Of a stretch of 64,000 bases of DNA, positions 13,778-26,740 are shown one piece after another. Origin of the DNA: Siphonodentalium dalli. Taxonomy: Eukaryota > Mollusca > Scaphopoda > Gadilida > Siphonodentaliidae. Below the pieces are notes generated by a model that saw only the letters and a list, made by a program, of their open reading frames with translations, did not search any database and was not told the DNA's origin. The translations under genes and the position numbers were made by a program. The stretch is taken from NCBI GenBank assembly GCA_032622095.1, contig CP136064.1, positions 273,197,614-273,261,613 of the forward strand. The letters run 5' to 3'. Position 1 is the first letter of the stretch, and each line of letters begins with the position of its first letter.

Positions 13778-14700
13778 CTGTTTAACATACCAGATATGAT
13801 GCATATTAGAAGGTGTCACCCCGTATGGTATGCAGGATTCAGGCTACTGGCAGGCGGACTCTACAAAAAGGCTGGTGTCCAGCTTGTATTAGTTTCATAT
13901 CATCTTTATGGACTTTACTTCAGCAAACGTGTGAACACTATAGTATATACAGGTTCACAGGATTAACCCCTCTCTGTTAACTGGTATTCATGTTTCATGG
14001 GGTAGGAGGTGGCACCCTCATATTAACCAGCAGTAAAATACAATCTGGACAGTGCCATACTAGGTGGCGATGGCGAAGCAAGTTATATCCCATATTGTGT
14101 GGCCAACGCAACGGGAGATTACCTTATTCGTACATATTCCATGTTTGTCACTTTCCAGGGAGGGGTTTTTGTATGCGCACTTGATATATAAATTAATTAA
14201 CCATATTTCGACAATATATATATACATCGAAAGGCGCATGCGGGAGGACATGCTTGTCGGTGTGCTGAATGGGAAGGCATTGGTAAATTATCGAACGAGT
14301 TATTATATCAGTTATAAAGGCGTGCACCAGCATAATGTGCTGTGTAATGGATGTGGTGTTCAGAGAATGATTATTATACAGCCAATGCAACGTATATATG
14401 AAGTTTCGCGTGTGGGGATATCATACTATAATTGTTTTAACAAATACTGACTTTTAATGACAACGTAGCTATAACTGTTTTAATTAGTTTCAAATTGTAA
14501 AACTCACTTTATTGTGTAAACTGGTTATTTCCAGTGCCAGTAGTTGTAAATAAGCAACATCTAACGACATTCCAACATAAATTCCATCTATAAATAATAT
14601 TAACCTAAAAGCTCAAGTTGAAGATTGTGCGTAAATCTGACTATATTATGGTATTTACACTTAGATGAGGTCTTTGCATACCTGTGTGGGTTATACTAAC

Positions 14701-14830
14701 CATGCATGGTGTAGAGTCATTAGCCACCAGTATCTGACATTGTCTTTCTGGACTGAATTCCTCACCAAACGGGGTGCTATACTTATCCAAATCCATTGGG
14801 AAAATGTTGTTTACAACAGCAAGACAGTTT
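14701..14830 (-). CDS. M12B metalloprotease homologue, disintegrin-like exon
   Basis: 130 bp. Acceptor TTTTCTCTACAG, donor GCATG|GTTAGTAT. The first A completes a Pro codon with CC from the previous exon, giving APNCLAVVNN across the junction. The exon then has FGEEFSPERQCQ and DSTPCM, the GExYSxxEQCx...C pattern that opens the disintegrin-like region of ADAMTS-type proteins. It ends in phase 0. Confidence 0.88.
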
Positions 14831-15384
14831 CTGTAGAGAAAATACGCTAGTGTTCACAGTTTCACAATACGCATATTTGTTGTTGAATACCACTCACGGG
14901 GTGCTGCGGCACGTTCTGTTGGCTCACAGTCGCATTGCCCATATGCACGTCTAAATATGCGCTTGCTTTACGTCAGGTAGTATAGAAGAGACAGGAGGGC
15001 AAAACGTTGTTCCAAATAAGTTGTTCCCCGATGTTAGCCCATTTAACGAGCATTGGCAAAGATGTCGCCACCGATGGATCATACGATTCCTCTTTCAATT
15101 AATACAACAAACTCCCCCACCCCAGTTCCATATATATCAATAACATTTATTTCGGTTTATATATTTGTTTTATTTTTAGCACTGCTATTTGTCTGTGAAA
15201 TTTTAAAACAGAGCGTTTGTACCACTTATATGCAGAACGTTTCAAAAACTCATAAAGGTTACGATTTGGCTGTATTCGGTGTATATATGTTAGTTGTATC
15301 ATCCCACATTTAAGCACTTATGTATTTGCTGCCTAACCATTGTATATTCTAACTGCTGGTCCCTCTCGTGTCCCTACCAATACT

Positions 15385-15475
15385 GGAGTCCCAATAATGC
15401 GCTGCCAACAAAGCGCTCCCAATAATGTGCTCCCAATCATGTGCTCTCAAAATAGATTCCAACAATGCGAACCCG
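15385..15475. repeat. Short degenerate tandem repeat
   Basis: CCCAATAATG(C/T)GCT-like units of about 15 bp repeat several times, with substitutions, in an intron of the M12B gene. Confidence 0.5.
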
Positions 15476-15925
15476 ATGAAACATTGTTTATCCTTTAACA
15501 TGTTGCCCAATTCCACATACTTGCACTGGCGTTATAGCTTGAACATGGATAATACCATGCACACAATATATTATGATCCTCAGCCCTGCTACAGTGTAAT
15601 TATTGTACAACTCGTCTATATATAGGTATGATTGTGTAATCGAGTCGCGTAGTCGAATATAAAGTGGGTTGATCTTTAGTTTGCATTAAACTGTATATAG
15701 AAATAGGCATGTCTAACAGAGTTGCACTCGGATGACATTTCGTTCCCTCATTGTGGTGTAGGATATTACAAAAGAGATCAGCCCATCGAATTGGGTCCAT
15801 GACGAATGAAATTGTTTAAACATGTGCATGTTTTCCCCATGTCAATTATAATTTGACCAAAGGTTGACCCCCCCATATCGTCACATGCCTATATACAATA
15901 TATAGCATTTTTACTCGTGACTTAC

Positions 15926-16084
15926 GGTGCAAGTCCGTTGATGAATGTCACCAGTTCATTCTGAGAACAGGATGAGAACTTCCACATAAGATGCATTTCT
16001 TCATAAGTTAAGTAGTTTTCCCCCATGACGTATCCACTGGTATCATTGCATGAATTTCTGATTCCATCCTGGGTTAAATTCAAG
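15926..16084 (-). CDS. M12B metalloprotease homologue, second half of the zinc site and Met-turn
   Basis: 159 bp between acceptor CGTTATTTTCAG and donor GCACC|GTAAGTCA. It encodes LNLTQDGIRNSCNDTSG, then YVM, and later MWKFSSCSQNELVTFINGL. In ADAMTS enzymes this position reads xNMPHDD: the third zinc-binding His is replaced by Gln (CAG at 16069-16071 on the minus strand). The Met-turn (GYVM) and the FSSCS block are intact. With the previous exon the site reads HALGVNLNLTQD against HExxHxx(G/N)xxHD. Confidence 0.9.
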
Positions 16085-18065
16085 CTGAAAATAACGAAGA
16101 TCATGCAATGAATCTCTACTCCAACTACGCCAGTACAGATCGTGCTCCACCAGTTCAAAATCTGGAAACTTTTTGAAGCATTATAACATTTGAACAGTAA
16201 CGCAATTAATATATTGTTCTACCATTATCTGTTCCTTAATAATAGATTTCATCAAATGCGAAGGTCCCAGCTGGAGATTGCATGGTTTATGCGATTTTGC
16301 TGAGGCGATAACCATTGTATTGATTGAATACTATGACAATGGCATGATTGAATCGAAGCAGAGCGGAACCAGGTCACAAACAAATACCCTAATATGGAAC
16401 TTGGGCATCCGCATACTGTGAAATACATTATTGTGGAAACTATTTTGACAAAATATATTACCTGCGTTATCTGTTCAATGTTATAAAGTTCCCAATAGAG
16501 CAGGTCTAAATATGAAACAGTCCTGGTGTACTCAGATGGTGGAATTAGATATCGACGGGCTTAGTCAGAGAAGAGATTTATAGAAATAACGTAATTATAT
16601 ATTGCACATGCACAACCGCATGAGTCATGTGTCAGTCAATCTGAAATGTTGTAATATATTTGAAACCTGCTTCTGTTCGCAATTTGTTTCTCTGCTAAAC
16701 CGCAATAATCCAAATGTTCATCTGTATACATCTCAAGTTGGCATTGCGAAAATGATTAGGAATACAGTAAACACGCCTACACAGTAGGTTCCCCTTTGCA
16801 TGCGAGGATATATACTCATGCAGGAGAATACATTTGGGAATACATTCTGTGTTAAGTGATCGTAAAGCCAATACTCCAATGCTTGTACACAAAACGATAA
16901 AACTGAATTAAAAAAAAAGCAAATCTGTTCAACTCACAAGTGCTGGAGAGTTAACAGGTTAGTGATGTTTTACTTGAAAACACGCTCCATTGTCTCCATT
17001 ATTCATTCATGTGTTACTGATTAAAATTAATAAAAAACTATCGATCAAATAGGTGTCGAGGTTACTGAAATACTAGAGAGGTTTCGCACACAGCAAGCAA
17101 GCAGCTAACAGATGTTTGTTGCTAATTCCATTACATCTGAAATTGATTACGTTTGCTTCTCGAATGATCACAAGTGTTCGAGACATATATTCAAGAACAT
17201 CGAACGTTGGTGAACATATGAGAGACGAACCTAATCATTTTCAGATTTGGTGGAAGCATTGGGAAACTTTTTGCTGTCATTGGGTGATGAAATATTCTAT
17301 TGTAAATCCCAATCAATGATAAACACAAAATTTAGACACAATTGAAAGACAGACAATGTGATGGAAGCACAAGTTACTTCAACTTAGGAAATGCTCTTCT
17401 GCATATGATCAGTTAACTAATACGGTTTATAACTGAGGTATAATTTAAAATAAACACTAAAGATAGCAAACGTCCGCTCGGCCGCATGCAGTGTCCCCGA
17501 AACTATATAACTATATTTGGAGCCGGGGCTTTATAGAAATATAGTATATGGATAAAATACTTGATCATTGACTTGTAACTGAGATGTATGAGCAAGCGAA
17601 AGCTGGGTCACCTACAACGATATGGACTGTTTGAGTGCCCAGAAACAAAACAATAACTCAGTTTTGACTGGTCTGTTTATCTTGAAATGTATCATATATG
17701 AGTAATTATACAGTTAAATTGGATCTATTGTGGATGTATAGAATATGTGACATTTTATAGAAACATAAATATTTGTACTCAGATCAGTCTTACGAATGTG
17801 ACCGATCTTCATTTATTTGTATATCTACAACATCATATATGTAAACTGTATCTAGTATAGAACAGTATGAGAACTATTCATAGAGTACTAGTTAAAATGT
17901 GTAGCTCCTATTATTTGTGTCTTAAAATAGTCTTCAATAAATTCTCTACTAAAATTGCCTATATGCTCTGTGGAAGAGACTGCCTTTATATATGTGAAAT
18001 TATATTAGCTGATATTCACTCAGTCTATGTAAACATACACTCAGATTCATACTGATACTGAGTCT
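16085..18065. other. Intron of the M12B gene, no feature seen
   Basis: AT-rich. ORFs on both strands are short and without family features. Confidence 0.4.
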
Positions 18066-18160
18066 ATTGCATTCCCATCGACTTTTCATTTCTGAACGGT
18101 TGCGGGCTTCCCCCAAATTACGTCACACCGCACTAAATATAAGTCTGAAATTAGTTGTGA

Positions 18161-18715
18161 TTGACAGGTGTAAACATGGTCACGTGCCAGTGCCGTCATG
18201 GCCGCTTCAACTCTGTGAACATGGTGAAGCCGATTCTAAGAATCGGAATTAATAGTTGCAGGGTTTGTGACTTTTCGTTCGGCGGTTGTTTTACTGACAA
18301 TAAAGGGAAACAGCTAGCTTCCGGGATCCAAAATAATATGTACAATAACTAAGACAGATCTTTTTGAAATTATAAAAAATGTCAATTTATGTGCATCTCT
18401 TGGCCAGGCGATTTGTCGCCCGTGTTGTCAAAAAATAACACAAATCAACGGCCACGAATCAAAAATACATGAATGTCGGGACTATCTGCTAAAACAACTA
18501 CAGAACTAAAAAAAATGTTCCTTGACACAACAAAACGATTTATCAGTTCCCCAGTACCGGCAGTAGTACCACCGCAGCCAAAACGAGCGAAGAGCAACAC
18601 AATTCTACCACCAACCCCATCGAAACCCTCACGACCTTACACAGCCGTATTATTAGCTCCAATGATTGGCCAGTTGTACCCTAATTACAGTTGCCTGCAA
18701 TCCAAATTCCGGTGA
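18161..18715 (+). CDS. Two short ORFs of uncertain reality
   Basis: 18161-18352 encodes 63 residues with a cysteine cluster (CQCRHG...CRVCDFSFGGC). 18473-18715 encodes 80 residues that are lysine- and proline-rich (VVPPQPKRAKSN, PPTPSKPSRP). Composition looks more protein-like than neighbouring ORFs. They could be remains of a mobile element or parts of a gene nested in an M12B intron. No family was recognised. Confidence 0.2.
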
Positions 18716-20915
18716 TTCTTGATTTTAAACTTTCGACCGCTCGGCAACAATCTACTTTATTTGTCGATTTGTGAATTTCTCTTCCGGTATAACATGACGT
18801 CATGGATACTATTTTAACAACATTTAGCCACACCTTCGGAATTTCCACACCGAGAGCACGTGACATGTTACTAGTTTTTTTATTGGGGCACACATTTCTT
18901 GGAGCTAAGTTTTGATTGGTGGTAATTACAAGGAATCCCGGGTTTGGGAAACGAAAACTGAACGAAAGGTCGTCAGACCCACTATTTTTTATATGTGGGT
19001 ATGTATAGTTTACTCCAGACTGATATTCACTAAGGCCACATTTACTCAAAACGTACTACGTTTTATGCAACCGCATCACCGTGTTTGTCTCTTCTCCCTA
19101 ATATTACACATATCTGCAGCATAAATAGCAACAATGAGTGAATGATCAACGCGGAAACAATAGCGATAAACGCCGATAACCTGACATTTAGCCCATGTAT
19201 GTGGGTGACAATGATAAGATATTTTCAAACAACAAGATACTGAAAACTAATATTGTGCATTGCGGTCTAACAATTTCCCGTTGAAAAGTGGTGAATCAAG
19301 TAATGTTAACAAAATTATCTAAGAAACCAGTTTGGTAACATCATGAACATTGATCTTAAATTAATTGTGCGATGTAATGTCTCTTTGGTGTGGTGAGACG
19401 GAGTGCTAATCTATTGAAGAGATGAATGTTTCGTTACAGTATAATCAGCATTACGACATAGTTATGTGTATGATTTATTATTACGGAAAGTGTTGAAGCA
19501 TCCGCAAATGTAACTAGTATTTACACTGCAAGGGTGTGCACTTCAGTTTCTGCATTACATTCAATAATTAATCATCATTCAAAATGAAACTACCACGCAC
19601 TGTGTGGAAAACATTACATAAATGTGCTGCATGCCCAAAATTATTGTTTTGGTCCGACTGTTGGGTGAATTCTAAGCAGAAAACCCAAACTTTAAAGACA
19701 TAAATCATTGGGTTTATCTTGCGATGTAGTGACCTATAAATGCAGATGGATCTGTTTAATGATATAATTATGTACCTTTAAGATATTTAACAACATACAT
19801 GTAAATAAATAATACGTATTTTCACTTCTCGGTGGTTATCAGATATTTGCTTTCTTGACAGCATGGCTTGGAGTTGCGGCCATTTTGACAGCAATTTCAT
19901 GGCCGCGACTGTATTATTTCCCAAGGCCGGAAAATTCTCAAAGCCGATTGTACCATATTTTGGGATACTGTATAGAGGACATGTGCCACTTCAACTGAAT
20001 AACAACCAACTTAGATGGACAAAAATGTTTCTAGATCGAACCTCTTATCGACCACACTATAAGGACTAGTCATCTGCTTTCTTGTATTGGAAGCTGCATG
20101 CACAATTTAGACTAATAAGAAATTTGTCACCCTTTAATTAACTACAGTTGTTGCGGATCTTGTATAATAAATTGTTGCTCTTCTTACTCCATTACAAAAA
20201 CGTGAGGTGGTTTTAGAATTTGGTGCATATCGATTGTGAGGTTATTGAGCAACGGGGGTTTCCACACATATTCACTAGTGGGAAAAGCCTACGGTTTCTG
20301 GAAGACATGGTGTCTGTGGAAATGGTTTAATTACTTTAACACTGCTTAGCATGATGATGTGAAACACAGTGGAACTTACATTGTGTTTGCCTTTAATTGC
20401 GAAAATTATGATAAGTGTCACGCAAAATGAAAACCAGTGTGATAATCATCGATGAATTTTCAACATATTGACATAAATAGAAAGTTCAGTATATTATGAT
20501 ATGACAAAAACAAGTTGTTTGACTATAGGTAATTTTCACTGAAATGATGTGCGGATATCAAAATCAGAACGGTCATTTCCCTGAAGCCATGTGAATGAAT
20601 GGGCCCATTGAGCTCAACATGTTTGTAACTGCTAATTGTAATGGATCTTTTGATAAACATCTTCTCTGCCAGGTGGGGGGTTAATTTGGGGTGTGTTTGC
20701 GCTAGTGTATGCATACGTGTTATGAAGAAGAGTAGAGCTCACTACCTGATCAGCACAGTCGGGACAATTTAATCACTTTTAGCTTTGTTTTGTTGACAAA
20801 ATGTTGGACGCCGATTATGACATAAACTAGACATATATACGCCAAACACCATAATTTTGCTGAAAAAATAATTGTTTGGTGTCCCTCTAAAACATAGCAA
20901 CATAACATATATGAA
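18716..20915. other. Intron of the M12B gene, no feature seen
   Basis: No recognisable gene or repeat. The 122-aa minus-strand ORF at 18681-19049 has no family features. Confidence 0.35.
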
Positions 20916-21401
20916 TTAACCCTTTACCCAACAGTAACATGACTATCGTCATTACCTCCACCAAATACTGATATGAGAGAACGTCGCCACCTCAGCCAAC
21001 ATAACTTTCTGGTGACGTCAATGTTATTGGAACGAAATTGTATTATTACTAAATTTTTATGGTGGCTCTTGTTTTATGAAATTATGTTTATCTGCATGGA
21101 TGAGAGTAATTTTTTTCAGAGTTGTGAATCTCCCTCCCCTAGTATGATAGTATGGTGAATATTTATTAGGTTTTATATTTATATTTTATAACAATAAATG
21201 TAATAAACAATCAAAAGGTAAGTTTTTATTTACATTACAAATAAAAGCAATGTGTTGTGTTATAACGCAATATTTGTGTTGTAAACTGTGATGGGGAAAA
21301 TCGCAAAACTCTAGGCTCTGTGGATTTTATGCGGCAGGGCTCTCTATGGCTTACTGTATGCTATGCGGCGCTCTAGGGCTCTCTGGAAGCTAAAGGGTTA
21401 A
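20916..21401. mobile_element. Possible piggyBac-like MITE
   Basis: The left end reads TTAACCCTTTACCC and the right end read on the other strand is TTAACCCTTTAGC, so TTAA plus a CCCTTT terminus is present at both ends. An additional AAAGGGTTAA follows at 21402-21409, making the right boundary ambiguous. No coding capacity. Confidence 0.45.
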
Positions 21402-21679
21402 AGGGTTAAAGGATAGAAAATTCAACATCAAACAAAATAGCAGTCTCTTAATAAAACAGACGGTAATCTTGTCAGATTTACGTCGATATACCACGCGAAC
21501 CTTGAAGCACCCCCACTTAAATCACTTCACGTACGTCCATATACAGCGAAATTATACGGGAGGCAAATATGATCAACACGATTGTCACCTTACCCCAGTG
21601 ATCTATGCCAGACCCGATGTTAGTCCCTATACACACACCTAATCCAACACCCATCCCCACACTCTCCGCACGTGTACAC

Positions 21680-21812
21680 GATTATTGACCTATATATTGT
21701 TTTCATTTGCACTATTATCTATATGTATATATTGATGTGTATAATATTATATAACTATACTCTGTTATATCGGAAACGTCCGGAGATTTGAGAATAAAAA
21801 ATTCTGAATTCT
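21680..21812 (+). mobile_element. Possible retroposon 3' end
   Basis: Ends GAGAATAAAAAATTCTGAATTCTGA, an AATAAA-like signal followed by a short tandem repeat typical of non-LTR or SINE tails. The rest of the element is not recognisable. Confidence 0.3.
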
Positions 21813-22239
21813 GATACAGTTGATATCTACATCATATTTCGAGGACGCCGGGGTTATCGCAAGATGGTGAAAAATATTGTTTACAAATTTGGAGCGCATG
21901 CCTGGTGTAGTAGATGTAGTCGTAGTATTCACTGGTAGTTATAAAACAACATGCTACAAGCAAATAATCAGTAATAAAAACGCACTGGCTGATAAAAACA
22001 CTTGGATAATGTATCCAAATATGTGATGAGTAATTTCGTCGCATTCATCTGTGAACATATCGACTGTATTCTGCAGTATAAGAAGTGTCGTCATGCAGTG
22101 ATCTTCGATCTCACAATTGTAATATACCAATGATTTTGCGGTGTTTGTCATCAGTTTTAAAGATACTGCATAATTAACCTTTACAATGAGCTGTTACGTC
22201 ACTAACGAATGAAATAGCGCCCAGTCAGAGACATGAACA

Positions 22240-22731
22240 ATGGAATTGGGGTTCCCATCAGTACAGAAATCGGATGTGAATCGCAGTTTCAAAGACGTAA
22301 ATCTGATAAGATTATGTCAGTTTTATATCAATGGGACTGACAAAATAGCGTCTTTAAAGTTTAAATCTGTGTACCAGATATATTATTTTAAATACACTCG
22401 AATCGACACAACAAGGTCTGGTAAAACTTATCAAAGAACCATGAATGCACCTTTAGGAGAGCGACAACAAGTATTTATACCAAAAACGTGGCTACAAGCG
22501 CTCTTCCCGTATTGCGACTGTATAATTTCCAAAGATAATACATTTATCTCCACTGTGAAGCCACTTGATAAGATCACAAGTGACTGCCCCCTCCGTCTGT
22601 ATACGGATAATAGTCTTGATCATTCGGGGAGGGGGGCTCAATATAAAAAATTATGGATGCAAACCTTAATAAAGTTTGAGATTTGTGGTTATGTGTTATG
22701 GTTGACTGTGAATCCTCGATCGATAATTTAA
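22240..22731 (+). CDS. 163-aa ORF, unknown protein
   Basis: Longest ORF in the window that is neither low-complexity nor tandem-repeat derived. It lies antisense in an M12B intron, ending 71 bp from the zinc-site exon. The middle has a YYFKYTRI...TRSGKTYQRT...QVFIPKTW pattern, a basic beta-rich look with balanced composition and no transmembrane segment. It may be a decayed mobile-element gene or a nested exon. I do not recognise the family with any confidence and no promoter or polyA site was identified. Confidence 0.35.
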   Translation: MELGFPSVQKSDVNRSFKDVNLIRLCQFYINGTDKIASLKFKSVYQIYYFKYTRIDTTRSGKTYQRTMNAPLGERQQVFIPKTWLQALFPYCDCIISKDNTFISTVKPLDKITSDCPLRLYTDNSLDHSGRGAQYKKLWMQTLIKFEICGYVLWLTVNPRSII

Positions 22732-22801
22732 AGTGGTTTAAAAAAATAATGGATTTTTCAAATTAGAATTAGGAAATACAACAGGTTAAATATATATTTA
22801 C

Positions 22802-22907
22802 TTGACTCCCAGAGCATGTGCACCATACGTTTCTGGCAAGAAGCCACGGCGCTCTTCAACCAAAGACTGACTGTTAAAAGAACACATCCCTGCGACAAAG
22901 GCGATGT
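22802..22907 (-). CDS. M12B metalloprotease homologue, first half of the zinc site (degenerate)
   Basis: 106 bp between acceptor TTTTATTCGCAG and donor GTCAA|GTAAATAT, giving 2 + 34 codons + 2 bases. The peptide IAFVAGMCSFNSQSLVEE aligns with the G.AYVG.MC....SVVED block, and it ends ETYGAHALGV. In active enzymes this position reads AHELGH: here the catalytic Glu is Ala (codon 22813-22815) and the second zinc His is Val (22804-22806). Only the first His (22816-22818) remains. The spare AA joins the next exon's C to give Asn. Confidence 0.85.
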
Positions 22908-24015
22908 CTGCGAATAAAAAAAATCCGCATATAACTCGACTACATGCAAACAATACTTCAACGTATTTTCATATAATGCCCAATCAATTGAATGTTCTTT
23001 TAAAAAGCATTTCACCTTATAACAAAAGAAATATTGTGAGTTTATTTCAGGGATTCCAATTGGTTATTTAATACAAGGCACTTTGCCAAATGAATTGCCC
23101 AAGTGAAAAGTCACAATCAACTATAAATATTACCAACATTTCAACCACATAACCAGCTGTTTTCAATATATAAACAGAAGTGACCCAAATGACCAGATGA
23201 CAGCTTGGGCTATTTTCAACACAATTTAATGTTATTTTGTATGACTTCTTTACATTTGAGAAGAAGATATATCACAGTCTAATGAACATACTTTGTTGAC
23301 ACTTTTGGTACTTACATTTACCCATAGCATCCTTTGTCTGTCTCATGTTTTACTATTAGTGAATTGCTTGGCTTTTGATCTCGTCAAGCTATATATTCAA
23401 ACATATTGTTTCGTGATTGTATCGGTGTGTTCCACATGGCTTGGCCTGTGGAAAACCGCCAACAGTGAACGGTGAAATTCAATAGCTACAACACCATCCA
23501 ATAATTGACTCTTCTACCAAACACGAATTAATTGTGACAAGGATTTGATCAAAGACAGATACGTGGTGTCTGGGACAGGGACGTCACACCAACGGTACAT
23601 GCTCAATCTGATGTCACACCAACGTTACATGCTCAAGCTGACGACTTCATATCTGACACATCAGTTGGAATGTTCAGACAAGAAAGAAGTTTAAATTCTT
23701 GTTATAATGTGTTGGTCCTGATAACCCCAAAAACTTGTTCTCACCGGGTCGTCGAACCAATCAGCATCGGTGTTATCATTTGCAGATTGACTTGATCATG
23801 GAGCAAAATGTGTGCATTATAATGTACATTTAATGGTCACGATGTTTACACATTCTGAGTTGTATGTATGCAAGTTCTACTTCTTAGAAACACATACCTG
23901 TATGTGGTGATACAATATATAGACTAGTCATAAAGCCAATTACGGTAGCAAATGCTAATACATCCGTGTCTGGTATTTGGTTGGGGTAGGTATTTCAATG
24001 GTTATGACAACTTAC

Positions 24016-24050
24016 CAAAGCTACGAACACCAAATAGCACCATTTGGTAT
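24016..24050 (-). CDS. M12B metalloprotease homologue, 35-bp microexon
   Basis: Acceptor ATCCTTTTGCAG and donor TTTG|GTAAGTTG enclose 35 bp. Phase fits on both sides: the first A completes the Arg codon after FT, eleven codons follow (YQMVLFGVRSF), and the last G joins the next exon to give Asp. FTRYQM corresponds to the common FTxYDM/FTGYDL of the family. An exon this short cannot be found by ORF length, so support comes only from splice sites, phase and position. Confidence 0.68.
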
Positions 24051-24942
24051 CTGCAAAAGGATAAGTATGTAATTTGGTTGCATAAAAATATGTGTTTTTT
24101 TTATACAATTGGCTTAATGAATCAATCGAATTTCCTTCCCCTAATCATTTGCAGGGTGATGCATGATCGTTTAAGAAATGCACGGCGGATTCAACATTGT
24201 CATGGGATTTTGATCGCGAGAAGCAATTATCAAACTGCATGAACCCCGAATCATGTGGAATTTGCTGAATAGTTATCGCGATTAAAACTCATGACCATGT
24301 TGAATCCGCGTCCATTACTTATATGTATATACTTGTATGCATTAAAGCCAGATGGTGGTTTGCGTTCTACAATACACGTAATAGTATTGGTGTTTTAATT
24401 GTTCCCATCATCGATATAGGTCGATAAATACCTGTACTACCTTTATACGAGCATTATGTAAGCCAAAAAGACGCATTGAAGTAATGAAAATTATAGCTGT
24501 GAATACGGTGTTTAATAGGGTCCCAAACAAAACAAAAATAACCATTTGCACGACATGGGACAGAAAAGAGCTTCAGTAGTAGTCTGTTCCTGCTATGCTA
24601 GCAATGAAAAGCGTTTATATGATTTATGCGAAAAGTTGAAAACGGCTGGAAAATGTCTGTGACTTTGACAAGTGTTTCTCAGATCATATGACGCCGGTAT
24701 AGCGATAGTTCGTGTATTTATCGACCTATCGTATTCGTCGCTCCGAATTACATAGAAAAAAATTGGAGGTTCGAATGAGCCATGTCCGTTTAACATTTAG
24801 GATTGTATGATGATTGTATGAATATGTATCTTATCATTCCTATTATTTATTAAACTGGAATCTGTGCAGTTGCTAATCTCTCACTAATTGTTTACATGTA
24901 CTCTCTTATAACTAATGTGTAGAAACGATTACACATCAAATG

Positions 24943-26345
24943 TGTAAGGGTGGATACACACATGCATGTAATCTCTGTAAATATCGTGTATTTGTTGTTT
25001 TACATGGATCATATACACCGTGTAATATGTTTCCGCTGACAACCCAATCATTGCGACTGTGTTTGACCATAGTGAGTTAAACTCTGACCCGCTGAAGAGC
25101 CGTTGACTGGGACGAAGTCGTCAGGCCGCTTAAAATAATTATTCGCGCGATAACTCAAATGGTCGACGTTCTGTTTAAATAATTGCCAGTCTTCTATTGA
25201 TGTTAATACCAGTGATGGCCTCTTCCCCAACGTAGGGGGCTATAACCCCCAACATGCACGGGGAGCTATATTATCCCAGAAGCTACCGAATTCACCATTG
25301 CATATTTCCTCGACGGGAGTGTGCATGCAGCACCCTGAGTCCTAACACACTGCTTTATAAATATCGTAGTCATGTCTGTCGTGTCTGTTTTCTACGAGTG
25401 ATTAATCTAATATGCAGCAATTTATGCTATTCATATAATTATGAACATATTATACAGCTTTAAATTTGAATGCATGGTGTTGCTGTTTGTCTTCATTCGG
25501 CGAAAGGGTTGCCTAGCTACGAGTTCCCAACTAAGTCACCTTTCCTCTCTTGTGTTATACAGTTATACATGTATACGCAAAATTTACAACTATGGAATAT
25601 TTAATTAAAACATTATATTGTAATTCTTGCCCAGATAATCCCGGCTGGTACATTCAATTAACCCCCTTAGTTATTGGAAGCTTTCGAGAACCAGCCCCTC
25701 CCCCAATCATGGATTATGGTCGAAAATGTTATAATTCAAGCTTGTAACAGTTAGGAGCTTGTTCAACCTTTGGCTTGAGAAACATAGATATAAATGGGGG
25801 GGGGGGGGGTGTCACTCTTTTTAATTTCAACGCTGTACCTGCATTATTTTTTGGCGCTATAATGAATATTTGCAATCCCAATTGAATCAATGTTATCACA
25901 TGAGCTCGCTCTCAAATTATCAGAGAAATCTCAACAAGCCGGTATCATCCTATAAAAGAATTCTGCATATTTTCTTTTTTTCTTTTGGATGACCCTGTTT
26001 CCAAGAAATGACAGAAACAAATCAAGTATAAAATCGATAGGCTCTAATCCACTTTTAGAAATGAATTATAACTCGTGAAAAACAGCAACAGATATCAGAC
26101 AAGAATTACTCATTTCGGCATCCATGAAAGAAGACATGTTTATGACTGGCCTTAAATTTCTTGATGGCAGTTTGTTTGATATTGGCTTATAACTACTCAC
26201 TGGTGAAATTGACCTCTCGCGCGCAGGTGATTAATTTTATCAATTATTGGTGTGGCCATGTAAAATACATGTATTTTACATACAGACATTACATGCATGT
26301 GTGTATCCACCCTTAATCGGGTTAATACACATAGCAATGTGTAGT
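24943..26345. repeat. Inverted repeat pair about 1.3 kb apart
   Basis: GTAAGGGTGGATACACACAT (from 24943) recurs in inverted orientation at about 26283-26314 (ATGTGTGTATCCACCCTTAA). Weaker matching extends over about 100 bp, including ATTTTACATGG / CCATGTAAAAT. This could be the ends of a 1.4-kb element. The enclosed minus-strand 60-codon ORF (25048-25230, starting from TTG) is unrecognised. Confidence 0.5.
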
Positions 26346-26740
26346 TTTACAAATAAATACATGGACCAAGGGCCGTTATACACATATTGTGTATATTTTG
26401 TTACATACAATAGCGCATTGCGGTGCCTTCAGTTTCATTGAGCCTGCTGCACGACGGCCATATTGTTTGAGAATTGTTTTCGGAATACAATATACAGCGA
26501 TCGTAGACAAGGAATGAATGTTCAGAATTCCGACTTGTGGGTATAGCATTAATGATATATGAGGATTTGTTTGTTAAAACTTTCATGGCGAATACTGCCC
26601 TTATGCTCTTTTGTATGATTATTGTAATACGTACGATAATACTAATATGTTGCAACCACGCCACGACCATGGTTTGTTCGTTTAAAACAAAAACTCACAC
26701 ATTATAGAGCAAAATATTACACACCATTGTACGCCATGAA

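Noticed and set aside
14064-14450. 128-codon plus-strand ORF
   Set aside because: No recognisable domain, composition typical of AT-rich intron, lies antisense between two confirmed M12B exons.
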